Shown here: in pieces, positions 1-7,510 of the stretch
Numbering within the stretch: the first letter of the stretch is position 1
How the letters are laid out: the number at the start of each line of letters is the position of its first letter
Origin: an uncultured Alphaproteobacteria bacterium
GTDB lineage: Bacteria > Pseudomonadota > Alphaproteobacteria > CAKMZR01
Assembly: GCA_929200455.1 (NCBI GenBank)
Contig: CAKMZR010000073.1
Span: 1 to 7,752, forward strand
Direction: 5' to 3'
DNA length: 7,752 nucleotides
The notes under the pieces: model-generated
Databases searched by the model: none
What the model was told of the DNA's origin: nothing
Seen by the model: the letters and a program-made list of their open reading frames with translations, nothing else
Position numbers and translations under genes: made by a program

Positions 1-3000
1 CTTTCTCAATTTTTCACTCAGCTTCGCCAAATCTCCCCTATCAAAAAGCTTGACTCTCCTCTCTTGTGCCAAGCTCTTCGTAGCTTCGTTATAGGTCTTG
101 TAATTCGTCACCACAAAATAATCCGCAGAATCTTCACGCTTTTCGTACACATTTTCAAGATCGCATACGGGATTCGCATCACAAGCATAATCCATTCTGC
201 TACCTGTGTGCTTCACTTGCACAAACCCTTCCCTACCGCTTTGACTTTTCACATGTATATCCACATCGCCATCATCCGATCTTGGTGGGACACCCACCTC
301 CTCATAGCCTGCTTCTCTAAACTTTGTCGCTACCCACTTTTCAAACTCCAATGCCCCCATCCTATCTACATCACCCAGTCCACCGTCATCAAAAGATGAC
401 CCTCCAAATTCCACTTCACTTTCTCCCCCGAAAATATTGTTATAAAGAGCCTCTGCATCTCCACGCTCAGAATCTGCTCCCCCCACAGGCATCAGAAGCT
501 CACCGCTCAAAGCCCTTTTTTTCTCTATCAAACTATCCAGACGACTATCAAAACTGCTCCCCTCAGGCATGTCGGGATGATAGGCAATAGGTATATGTAC
601 ATAGACATCTTTCTCCTGACCCAAACGGTACGCCCGATCTGTAGCCTGATCCTCTACCGCAGGATTCCACCAACGCGACAAGTGAATCACATGGTTTGCC
701 GCCGTCAAGGTAAGACCAACACCCGCCGCCCTCGGCGATAAAATAATCACACCAAAACTCCCGTTATCCCCACTCTGAAAATCATCCACCGCCTTCTGAC
801 GGTTTCTTACATGCATATCACCATTAATAATATACGGTGCTTTTATCTCAAACCTTCGTGCAATCTCTTTCTTCAATACAGGCTGTAGTTTCTTCGAATC
901 CAAAAAAACAATCGCTTTTTCTCCCTTATCCCTAATTCTCTGCAAAATAGACAGTGTGCTTTTCGTGCGCGCAGAAAGATCAAAATATTCAGGATCGTCA
1001 CCATAAATTCCTTCTCTACTCGGGTGACCCTGCTCCGGATCAAATGGATGAAGCGACACCGACCTCAATTTTTGCAAAGCTTCTAACATACGACCCCTGT
1101 CACTCGAATTCTCATAGGCTCTTATCACATCTTGATAAGCCTTTGCCTGTTGATTGGGCATCGCCTCTTTGCAAATATCTATATGCTTTTTCGGAATCGA
1201 ACCATACAACTCCTTGCTCTTAAGCCTTCTCTTCATAAAGGGTGGGGTCCCATTTTCTGATGCTTCCACCTTTCTTTTTAACTCCTCAAGACCCTCTCGT
1301 GTCACACTCTTTTCATAACGTTGACTAAAATTCTTCAATGAACCCAAAAAACCAGGTCGGAGTATATCGCTTATCGTATGAATATCCGCCAAACGGTTTT
1401 CTACAGGCGTACCCGTAAGACCTACATAAAAATCACTATTCAAGGCCTTCGCCGCCTTGGTGACAACCGCTGCCGGGTTCTTCACCTTCTGCATTTCATC
1501 AAAAACAACACAACCAAACCCAACCTGACCCAAACTATGCTCATAGTCTCGCATCGTCTCATACGATACCACTATCCAAGCTTTCTTTCTTAACTCTCCC
1601 ACATTCAATGTCGCCCTGCCATGCTCAAGATCATTGCCCCGATTTTTTCCTCTAAAGTGACGCAGTTCTCCTCCCGAAGACGCATAAAGTTTTCCAAGCT
1701 CGCCAAGAGACTCGCAAAGATGCGTAACATTCTCTTCTTCCCAAACCTTCAAAAGACCCGTGGGGGCCACAATAAGAAAAGGTTTTCCTCCGCAAAAAAA
1801 CTGAAGCCATTTCAAAAAAACCAATACCTGAAATGTCTTGCCAAGACCCATATCATCCGCCAACAAAACTCCAGATACTCCACTCTTATAGCTTTCTTGA
1901 AGCCACTCTATGCCCTCCCTCTGATACGGTTTCGGCATGTTCTTTGTCCGAGGCAATTCAAAACTACCAACCTTCCTAGAAATAAGAGAAGATTCTTTAT
2001 ACTCCACATCCTCAAAATTTTCACGCACGATAAGCACAATACGCTGAGTGTTTCCCTCTCCCTTTTCCTTCGCGTCTTTTTCTTTTTTTAAGTGACCAAA
2101 AGACTTAACCTCCTTCGGCAAATGCGACAAAGCCTCTAAAGCCTTTTTTACAGGCACGTACATGTCCTTAAAAAAAAGATTCTCTTTTCCCTCTTTTTCC
2201 GCTTCTTTCAAGGCATCGTAAAAAGGCTCCAGCTTTTCGCGTTCAATTTGAAGATATTTATCGCCAACCTTAATCCCAAATGTATCAGAATCAGGAATCC
2301 AGGTTTCTCCGCTTTTTTGTACCCACGGCAATACAGGAGCTTCCCACACACCCACATCCACAACCCTGTTCGAATAACCCGCATACTCCTCAAAAAATAA
2401 AGCATCCGCTATCAACTCCGCCTTTTCTTCATCTCCATGTTGTCGCTCCAATTCAGAACGCAAAAAAGACTTCGGGTTTTTGATAAATGCCTTCTTCTCT
2501 TCCTTCGTTCCGTTACAAGCCTTCTCATGTACAACCGTCAAAGCATCCTTCAGATCACCATCGCAAAATACATACTTATCTCCCTCAAGAATATAAGTCT
2601 TCCTCCCTCCCTTGTTACGAAATATATTCTCCGCAAATTGCTTCTGATAAAAGGGCGGCAAAAGCTCACTGAGACCATACGTCTCTGCATATTCGCTTTC
2701 TATAGCGTCATCTGTGTCCACTTTTCTAGACGACTCAAACAAAACGGGAGAAATATCCACATCCTCTTGCCTTATCTCTACATCAAGCGAAAACGACGAA
2801 GCATGATAAATATATATGTTCTTTAGTCTCCCGTCCTCATGGATGCTTTCATCACGGGGCACTATCTTATTGAGATCCGCAATCGCTCGGAAATTCTCAT
2901 CTCTATCTTGCGTGCCATCTAACTTTTCTTCGATCTTTGCAATCTCGTACATAGGCATAGAAAGACGGTAGTATGCCTTTTTATTGTCTTTGCCTCCAAA

Positions 3001-3408
3001 AAGAAAACCACCCTTACGCTTAGCACCTATCCTCTCACCACCACTCCTTTCGTATGCAATGCTAAGACGAAAACTATCACCTGTAACAAGACCACTACCA
3101 CTCACCGAAACCTGAGGCACAAGAGGTGGGAAGCCTAACGCCGCAAGACTGCTTTCCGATAGTGTTAACACCTCTTCGTGGGATAATGTCACCTCGTGAC
3201 CTTCACGGCTTCCCTCTCTAGCCCTCTCCAATTCCTGAAGACGGCTCACAACACCAGGCGGAACACGATTACCACCCTCAAGAACAATATCCAAAGCCAC
3301 CCAATCCTCGTCCAAACAGGGAGATTTCTTTTTCATAAAACTTGAGGGCTTGTAAAGACCAAAAACAACTTTTTCTTCTTCAAACCTGCACGTAAGGTTA
3401 TATATCAT
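1..3408 (-). CDS. zorD: ZorD, SNF2-family helicase/translocase with C-terminal Mrr-like nuclease domain (3' end outside window)
   Basis: The frame is open for 1136 codons with no stop and leaves the window at base 1. Residues 1 to about 490 form an N-terminal region with no motif I can name. SNF2 motifs follow: DDMGLGKT Walker A at 518-525 (Lys524), VAPTGLLKVW near 607-616, the DEMQ box at 637-640 (Asp637/Glu638), LTGTPVENR at 664-672, SPRAAGVGLTLTAANHVI at 891-908, and QATDRAYRLGQ at 921-931 with Arg925 and Arg928. After a Gly/Asp/Glu-rich linker (about 985-1013) there is an Mrr-like restriction fold: helix FEKWVATKFREAGY (1022-1035), Asp1050 in GDVDI, Gln1064-x-Lys1066 in VQVKH, then VVTN and a VKLFDRGDL strand-helix end. 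This is the D-QxK active site of Mrr nucleases. ZorD is thought to translocate on and degrade phage DNA when activated. ATG follows AAGGAAGGAAG with an 8-base spacer; it lies 17 bases after the zorC stop. Because the Mrr fold is nearly complete at the edge, few residues should be missing. Confidence 0.95.
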   Translation of the reverse strand, partial: MIYNLTCRFEEEKVVFGLYKPSSFMKKKSPCLDEDWVALDIVLEGGNRVPPGVVSRLQELERAREGSREGHEVTLSHEEVLTLSESSLAALGFPPLVPQVSVSGSGLVTGDSFRLSIAYERSGGERIGAKRKGGFLFGGKDNKKAYYRLSMPMYEIAKIEEKLDGTQDRDENFRAIADLNKIVPRDESIHEDGRLKNIYIYHASSFSLDVEIRQEDVDISPVLFESSRKVDTDDAIESEYAETYGLSELLPPFYQKQFAENIFRNKGGRKTYILEGDKYVFCDGDLKDALTVVHEKACNGTKEEKKAFIKNPKSFLRSELERQHGDEEKAELIADALFFEEYAGYSNRVVDVGVWEAPVLPWVQKSGETWIPDSDTFGIKVGDKYLQIEREKLEPFYDALKEAEKEGKENLFFKDMYVPVKKALEALSHLPKEVKSFGHLKKEKDAKEKGEGNTQRIVLIVRENFEDVEYKESSLISRKVGSFELPRTKNMPKPYQREGIEWLQESYKSGVSGVLLADDMGLGKTFQVLVFLKWLQFFCGGKPFLIVAPTGLLKVWEEENVTHLCESLGELGKLYASSGGELRHFRGKNRGNDLEHGRATLNVGELRKKAWIVVSYETMRDYEHSLGQVGFGCVVFDEMQKVKNPAAVVTKAAKALNSDFYVGLTGTPVENRLADIHTISDILRPGFLGSLKNFSQRYEKSVTREGLEELKRKVEASENGTPPFMKRRLKSKELYGSIPKKHIDICKEAMPNQQAKAYQDVIRAYENSSDRGRMLEALQKLRSVSLHPFDPEQGHPSREGIYGDDPEYFDLSARTKSTLSILQRIRDKGEKAIVFLDSKKLQPVLKKEIARRFEIKAPYIINGDMHVRNRQKAVDDFQSGDNGSFGVIILSPRAAGVGLTLTAANHVIHLSRWWNPAVEDQATDRAYRLGQEKDVYVHIPIAYHPDMPEGSSFDSRLDSLIEKKRALSGELLMPVGGADSERGDAEALYNNIFGGESEVEFGGSSFDDGGLGDVDRMGALEFEKWVATKFREAGYEEVGVPPRSDDGDVDIHVKSQSGREGFVQVKHTGSRMDYACDANPVCDLENVYEKREDSADYFVVTNYKTYNEATKSLAQERRVKLFDRGDLAKLSEKLRK
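2083..2115 (-). other. Candidate -1 frameshift site in zorD (internal Shine-Dalgarno plus A7 heptamer)
   Basis: On the coding strand AAGGAGGT (2115-2108), a perfect anti-SD match, is followed after 18 bases by TTA-AAA-AAA-G, whose A7 run (2089-2083) is in the A|AAA|AAA register of a -1 slippery heptamer. A -1 slip would add 20 codons and stop at TGA 2023-2021. That would give a product of about 462 residues holding only the N-terminal region, ending just before the SNF2 core. The spacer is longer than the 10-14 bases usual for SD-stimulated -1 shifting. No start codon suited to this internal SD gives a lasting frame. The run also encodes a Lys/Glu-rich linker, so a chance origin is quite possible. 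Confidence 0.25.
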
Positions 3409-3425
3409 AGGAGACTTCCTTCCTT

Positions 3426-4799
3426 TTATTTCTCAATCCTGTAATCGCTTTCTCTTATCCTTATGCTTGTCTTCTCATAAATATACCTTCCAAAAAGAGG
3501 CTGCCATGCATAAGGATTATTCTCCGTCGCACGATGAGAAAAATGACCTTCTTCACCTTGTTTTATATTTCTCAAATCTTCGGCATGGTATGTTGCTTTG
3601 TAAAGCTCAGGCGGCCTCTGCACAGGAGAACTATAAATTCGGCACGCACCATCATGACTCCAGTCTGTAATAATAAGATTTTTAAGACTCATAATCAAAA
3701 CAGCGTGATTTCTCTGAGGACTTCCTCCTTCAAACGTTGCATAGTTGAGATCTTTTCCAAATGACCTTGCCACGACCTCGCAATCACGACCAAAAACAAC
3801 CCAAACCTCCATATCATATTCAAGATAATGCTCCCAGAATTTTTTTCTGTACTTCCAATGCCTCTCTTTTGCCACCTTATCCACCACACTAAAGAAAACC
3901 TCCAGCGAACGCCTAGAAAGCCATCGCAACATGACATCTTTATCTCTAGGCTCTACAGTTGCCCAGCGTGCACGATCAAGTCGCGGATCTCCATAATGTT
4001 TCAACATAAAATTTATAATCTCATCTTTGAATTCAGACTCCAGAGCATACACCTCAAAAGGTCGCAAAAGTGCTGACGCCAGAGCACCTCGACAAGAACT
4101 GTAACGCAAATCTCCTTCCTCATTCACCGCCCACTCCATAATTTCCACAACAAGAACTTCATCCCCTGGCGATGAGTCCGCCGCCTTCTCACAAACCTCC
4201 CTAAACACTTCCCCAAAAAAAGAAGTCAGATTCTTCTTGTGCCAGTCTCGAAAAACATCAGGCATAAAATCAGAAAAAGAAATATCACTCCTCATATAGT
4301 TTTCCGCAAAATTAACATGAGCCTCTCTTGGATCAAAAAGCGAAAAACTCTCATGCTTTTCTTGCCACTCTTTTGCCCACTCTTGCTCCTTAATCAACTT
4401 CAAAATCACCCCGCTAAGTTCCCTCAAACCAGACCCCACATCCGAGTAATAATGAAAATAGGCTCCTATAAGATTTTTGATTTCTCGCCTTTTTCCTCTG
4501 CAATGCCTTCCAAGACGAGAAAATATACCTTCCACATCCGCTATATACGGCTCTTCACCCCACAAACAATAAGGCAAGTAACGCCATTCCCTTTTTGTCA
4601 ATTCGTGAAAACGGTTTGAAAATACCTTCTCTCTTATCACTTTTCGTCTATCCTCAGGGACTTCAAAGTCTACCTCCAAATTCTCAGCTCCCAAAGCCTT
4701 CACAAACCTTGCCGTGGCTTCAGGCGGAGAAAATCTCGGCACCCTCGCTATATCAATCCGTGCACAACTATCAAGATATGCTCTCAACCCTCCATGCAT
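3426..4799 (-). CDS. zorC: ZorC, EH-signature domain protein of type I Zorya
   Basis: The 457-residue soluble protein has no signal peptide or membrane segment and is rich in charged and aromatic residues. The C-terminal part, about 290-440, matches the EH_Signature family pattern: a conserved Glu in an 'EGG' turn (Glu357, TFEGGSPQRN), a hydrophobic strand pair, then a conserved His in WSHDGACRIY (His382). I infer these two are the signature residues; in E. coli ZorC a Glu and a His of this domain are required for defence. The N-terminal 290 residues look mostly helical and I recognise no further domain. ZorC is reported as a cytosolic effector that works with ZorD on DNA after ZorAB activation. 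ATG is 2 bases after the zorB TAA, with GAGGAG 8 bases upstream inside the zorB end, so translation is probably coupled. An alternative start a base earlier is out of frame. The identification rests on the EH motif plus position between zorB and an SNF2 gene. Confidence 0.9.
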   Translation of the reverse strand: MHGGLRAYLDSCARIDIARVPRFSPPEATARFVKALGAENLEVDFEVPEDRRKVIREKVFSNRFHELTKREWRYLPYCLWGEEPYIADVEGIFSRLGRHCRGKRREIKNLIGAYFHYYSDVGSGLRELSGVILKLIKEQEWAKEWQEKHESFSLFDPREAHVNFAENYMRSDISFSDFMPDVFRDWHKKNLTSFFGEVFREVCEKAADSSPGDEVLVVEIMEWAVNEEGDLRYSSCRGALASALLRPFEVYALESEFKDEIINFMLKHYGDPRLDRARWATVEPRDKDVMLRWLSRRSLEVFFSVVDKVAKERHWKYRKKFWEHYLEYDMEVWVVFGRDCEVVARSFGKDLNYATFEGGSPQRNHAVLIMSLKNLIITDWSHDGACRIYSSPVQRPPELYKATYHAEDLRNIKQGEEGHFSHRATENNPYAWQPLFGRYIYEKTSIRIRESDYRIEK

Positions 4800-4801
4800 T
4801 C

Positions 4802-5539
4802 TTACTTCTCCTCATAACGCTTTTCTATAGATTTAATTGGTGCTGCTGTATGGGGATTGGACATAATAAAACGAAGATCTATCCTCCTGTTTTCTCCCGA
4901 CTCCGTATCTTCCGTATTCGTAGGACGAGAATCTGCATAACCACTCACGCTCAAAATTTTCTGTTCCAAAGAATTCCTCATCCTCCCTAGAGACGGCTGC
5001 GAAACCACAAGCTCTCGGAAAGCATTAATGGCCCGCTCCGAAGACAAATTCCAGTTCTTGTCTATGTCCTCACCAAATTTGGTACTGTCAGTATGACCTT
5101 CAATCAGCACATTATCAATATAGTGCCGCTTCCTCTTACAATTAAGGCGTATGGGAGGTATCACATTATAAAGAGGATGCACATAACACGGCAATATACT
5201 CCCCAAAACATCTCCAAGTGTCTTGATTTTTTCTACGCCACTTGGATTAAGAATAGAACTTCCTCGAGAAAACAATATCTGCTCAGGAAGACGTAAAATT
5301 CCCTGCTTTTCATCAATCTTCACATCCACACCCCTTTCACGAAGAACCGCTTTAATCTGAACCAATATCTCTGTACGTGTCTTTAAAGACTGAGTCAAAT
5401 TATCCGTACTCTCGCGCAAATTAAGCGCAAACGCCATCAACATAATAATAAAAACAAACAAAACACCCACCATCATATCCGTCATCGATACAAAGTGACT
5501 CTCTTCCTGTTCAGGCTCGTAAGCTTGTCTTTGAGTCAT
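4802..5539 (-). CDS. zorB: ZorB, MotB-like stator subunit with OmpA-type peptidoglycan-binding domain
   Basis: The 245-residue product pairs with ZorA in the inner membrane. A short cytoplasmic N-terminus is followed by one membrane helix at about residues 17-39. Asp21 (in SMTDMMVGV) near its start matches the proton-carrying aspartate of MotB/ExbD/ZorB. A linker leads to an OmpA/MotB-like periplasmic domain at about residues 80-225. Its signature is GHTD (148-151), NWNLSSERA (162-170), SGYAD (199-203) and NRRIDLR (217-223). Asp151 and Arg169 align with the OmpA pair that holds the diaminopimelate of peptidoglycan. Cys118 and Cys134 flank a short insertion before the binding motif and could form a periplasmic disulfide; this is inference. 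Length is close to that of characterised ZorB. The ATG lies in the ATGA overlap with the zorA stop, with AGGGAGGGA just upstream inside zorA. The gene ends 2 bases before zorC. A flagellar MotB is ruled out by context and by the size of the partner's tail. Confidence 0.95.
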   Translation of the reverse strand: MTQRQAYEPEQEESHFVSMTDMMVGVLFVFIIMLMAFALNLRESTDNLTQSLKTRTEILVQIKAVLRERGVDVKIDEKQGILRLPEQILFSRGSSILNPSGVEKIKTLGDVLGSILPCYVHPLYNVIPPIRLNCKRKRHYIDNVLIEGHTDSTKFGEDIDKNWNLSSERAINAFRELVVSQPSLGRMRNSLEQKILSVSGYADSRPTNTEDTESGENRRIDLRFIMSNPHTAAPIKSIEKRYEEK

Positions 5540-7434
5540 ACGCTATCCCTCCCTCTCTTGACCTCACGCGTAAGTTCTTCAAGTATGCTTTTGAGGCCTT
5601 GTACGGCTTTGCGTTCTTCCTCAATTTCATCCGTAAGCCCTTCAAGAGCCTCTCCCAGTTCCCCTGTGCCTGCTTTCAAACTCTCACCAGCTTTCGCAAA
5701 ATGCTGATCAAGTTCCTTCACAAAATTTCTCATTTGATCCTGACTTGTTTGAATATGATCTTCGTACTGCTCAAAAATATCCTTAAGGTTTTCATCTACA
5801 CCCTCAAAGCGGGCACGGTACTCTTCCCACGATATGCTTGTTTTTTCCAAGGATTCCTTCATCGTATTCGCTGAATCCCGTAGGTGGCTTTGTACCTCGT
5901 CAAAACCAGAAGACGCACTCTGAAGTGCCTCTGAGGCCCTCCCAAACTCATCCGCCGTCAACGCAATAGGCTCACTCGCCTCACGAAGAGAATTCGCCGC
6001 AGATTCCACATGAGGAAGCGTCTCTTGCACACCGCGAATTTTACGATCAAGCATATCAGAATGTATACGGAGCTTCTCATCAAGCGTTCTCACTCCCCTT
6101 TCAAAACGATCCAATGACTCCGCCATGCCTCTTGTCACCTCTCCCAATTCTTCACCTAGCGACGAAGCCGCATCCGTCAATTCACGACGCAAAGTTTCTC
6201 CCGCTTGTGCCATGTTTTCAGACACCTTACTCGAACCCTCATCAATACGCTTATGCAAAACCTCTCCCGCCTCGCCCACCTTCTCCAACATTTGCTCGCC
6301 ATTCTGATTCATTGCTTGCGTCATAGACATGACCGCTTCTCTTATATCTTTTGTCACTTGATCCATCTCTCCCGACATGCGGTTGGCTCCCCCCTCAAGG
6401 CTTTGTGAAAGATTTTCAATCGTCGTACCTAAAGAACTCCGCACCTCCCCCAAAGAACGCACAATCGCCTCCATATGTTCGCCTGTGCCCGCACTAATCT
6501 TATCACCAAGATCTCGCATCAAGCTTTCTACCGCCTCAGAACCCCGATTCTCCGCCTTTGCCAAATGCTCTCTCACCGCATCATTAAGCGGAGAAAGAGC
6601 TTCCGCAAACGACGCCTTCAACACATTGTTAAGACGATTTTCCAACTCCTCTCCCAAATTAACCGCAAAATTGTCTGTAAATGTTTCCAGTGCTCTTGTT
6701 TGTCGCTCAAGCTCCACAAGCTGCCTTTTCTCTATCGGTTCAGAAAACGAATAAAGCGTACAACGCTCTATATGCTCACACATAGTGCGAATTTGTACTC
6801 TCAACACCCATCCCGTCGCACGAATAACCAAACCCAGCACAATCGAAACCGCAAGACCCGCAATCGAGGTTAAAAACTTTACACTTGCTGCATTCAATAC
6901 CCTTTGCAAAGAACTTTGCGCCTCGGATACGTCACTTGAGGCCACCCCCGAAGCCGCTTCACCGATCGCTGCCGCCAATCCGACAAAAGTCAAAAGAAGT
7001 CCCACGCCCACAAAAACATTCGGCCATGAAGAAAACTGTCTTGGCGACCACTCCAAATCTCCATAATGAAAATAATCAAACGGCCGCTTGGTATTCCTAA
7101 TCTCCTTCTCACCCTCCACAATAAGAGTTTCCTTGAACTCCTTCCACTGATGACCAAAACTCTTCGCACACCGCTTCTCTTCAAATAACTCCTTGACCAA
7201 ATCAAACTTTTCAGCAAACTCTTTTCTTGACTTATAAGACTTAAGATGACTGTTAATCAGCCATATCTTCCACGCGTGCCACACCCACAAACACAACACA
7301 AACATTATGAAAACAACACCCGCAATCACTATATATTCCACAAGAGTGTAAGCCGTTACCTCCGCCTCATCACCCGTAAAGCGGAGAAAAACGTACTGGA
7401 ACGCACTCCTTATATGATCACCTACTACATCCAT
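5536..7434 (-). CDS. zorA: ZorA, MotA/TolQ/ExbB-type stator subunit with long cytoplasmic helical tail (type I Zorya)
   Basis: The 632-residue product is the membrane-motor subunit of Zorya. Three hydrophobic segments lie at about residues 33-54, 138-160 and 184-210, in the ExbB/TolQ order: one helix, a cytoplasmic loop, then a helix pair. Thr149 (in LLLTFVGLA) and Ser190 (in LTSIAGL) sit where ExbB/TolQ have their two conserved polar pore residues, by my own alignment. From about residue 230 to the end there is no membrane segment, only a Glu/Ser/Ala/Leu-rich, almost proline-free stretch of about 400 residues that looks continuously helical and coiled. This is the tail typical of ZorA, which is thought to carry the activation signal to the effectors. 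As I recall, the E. coli protein is about 729 residues, so this tail is roughly 100 shorter. The start is supported by AGGAGGAG 8 bases upstream and no other start nearby. The stop overlaps the zorB start (ATGA), implying coupled translation and a fixed ZorA:ZorB ratio. A plain MotA/ExbB protein is excluded by the tail and the neighbours. Confidence 0.95.
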   Translation of the reverse strand: MDVVGDHIRSAFQYVFLRFTGDEAEVTAYTLVEYIVIAGVVFIMFVLCLWVWHAWKIWLINSHLKSYKSRKEFAEKFDLVKELFEEKRCAKSFGHQWKEFKETLIVEGEKEIRNTKRPFDYFHYGDLEWSPRQFSSWPNVFVGVGLLLTFVGLAAAIGEAASGVASSDVSEAQSSLQRVLNAASVKFLTSIAGLAVSIVLGLVIRATGWVLRVQIRTMCEHIERCTLYSFSEPIEKRQLVELERQTRALETFTDNFAVNLGEELENRLNNVLKASFAEALSPLNDAVREHLAKAENRGSEAVESLMRDLGDKISAGTGEHMEAIVRSLGEVRSSLGTTIENLSQSLEGGANRMSGEMDQVTKDIREAVMSMTQAMNQNGEQMLEKVGEAGEVLHKRIDEGSSKVSENMAQAGETLRRELTDAASSLGEELGEVTRGMAESLDRFERGVRTLDEKLRIHSDMLDRKIRGVQETLPHVESAANSLREASEPIALTADEFGRASEALQSASSGFDEVQSHLRDSANTMKESLEKTSISWEEYRARFEGVDENLKDIFEQYEDHIQTSQDQMRNFVKELDQHFAKAGESLKAGTGELGEALEGLTDEIEEERKAVQGLKSILEELTREVKRGRDSV

Positions 7435-7442
7435 GCGACAAA

Positions 7443-7450
7443 CTCCTCCT
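7443..7450 (-). promoter_or_regulatory. Strong Shine-Dalgarno site of zorA
   Basis: Read on the minus strand the sequence is AGGAGGAG with 8 bases to the ATG at 7434. It is the strongest ribosome binding site at the start of any gene here, and it fixes the zorA start, since no other in-frame start codon lies close by. Confidence 0.85.
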
Positions 7451-7459
7451 AACCTCTAC

Positions 7460-7476
7460 CTTTTTACAGCAAAAAG
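7460..7476. repeat. Small A/T-rich inverted repeat in the zorA leader
   Basis: CTTTTT-ACAGC-AAAAAG forms a 6-bp perfect inverted repeat with a 5-base loop, ending 9 bases upstream of the zorA Shine-Dalgarno site. It overlaps the predicted transcription start. As RNA the stem is weak (one G-C pair), so an operator-like or chance origin is more likely than a terminator. On the minus strand it lacks a downstream U tract. Confidence 0.4.
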
Positions 7477-7478
7477 TG

Positions 7479-7507
7479 AGCGTACAGCGTTTACTCAAAA
7501 TTTTCAA
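7479..7507 (-). promoter_or_regulatory. Weak candidate sigma70-type promoter for the zor operon
   Basis: On the minus strand TTGAAA (7507-7502, 5 of 6 to the -35 consensus) is followed after exactly 17 bases by TACGCT (7484-7479), which keeps only the first two and last positions of the -10 consensus. Transcription would begin near 7472, giving a leader of about 38 bases. The good -35 with a poor -10 suggests either low basal expression, help from an activator, or that the real promoter is farther upstream. No better pair was found between 7434 and 7560. Confidence 0.3.
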
Positions 7508-7510
7508 CTC

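Noticed and set aside
2170..2177. Run of eight identical bases in zorD as a phase-variation tract
   Set aside because: Eight is short for contingency loci, the frame is intact, and several 7-base runs nearby show that such runs are common in this gene.
64..2826. Many plus-strand open frames opposite zorD, the longest 156 codons at 1621-2091
   Set aside because: They lie antisense to a frame with unmistakable SNF2 and Mrr motifs. Their products are low-complexity, rich in Leu/Ser/Pro/His/Lys, and lack ribosome binding sites or known domains.
1..3408. A DISARM, BREX or restriction-modification helicase
   Set aside because: No methyltransferase, PglZ or specificity subunit is nearby. The operon order zorA-zorB-zorC-zorD explains the SNF2 gene.
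4802..7434. Flagellar MotAB or TolQR/ExbBD transport genes
   Set aside because: The long ZorA tail, the short OmpA-type ZorB and the following EH-signature and SNF2 genes fit Zorya. No flagellar or Ton/Tol genes are present.
3467..7452. Plus- and minus-strand overlapping frames inside zorA, zorB and zorC (for example 4239-4619, 4595-4990, 6475-6873, and 3695-3937 minus)
   Set aside because: These are shadows of the real genes in other frames. The composition reflects the complementary strand, and none shows a recognisable motif.
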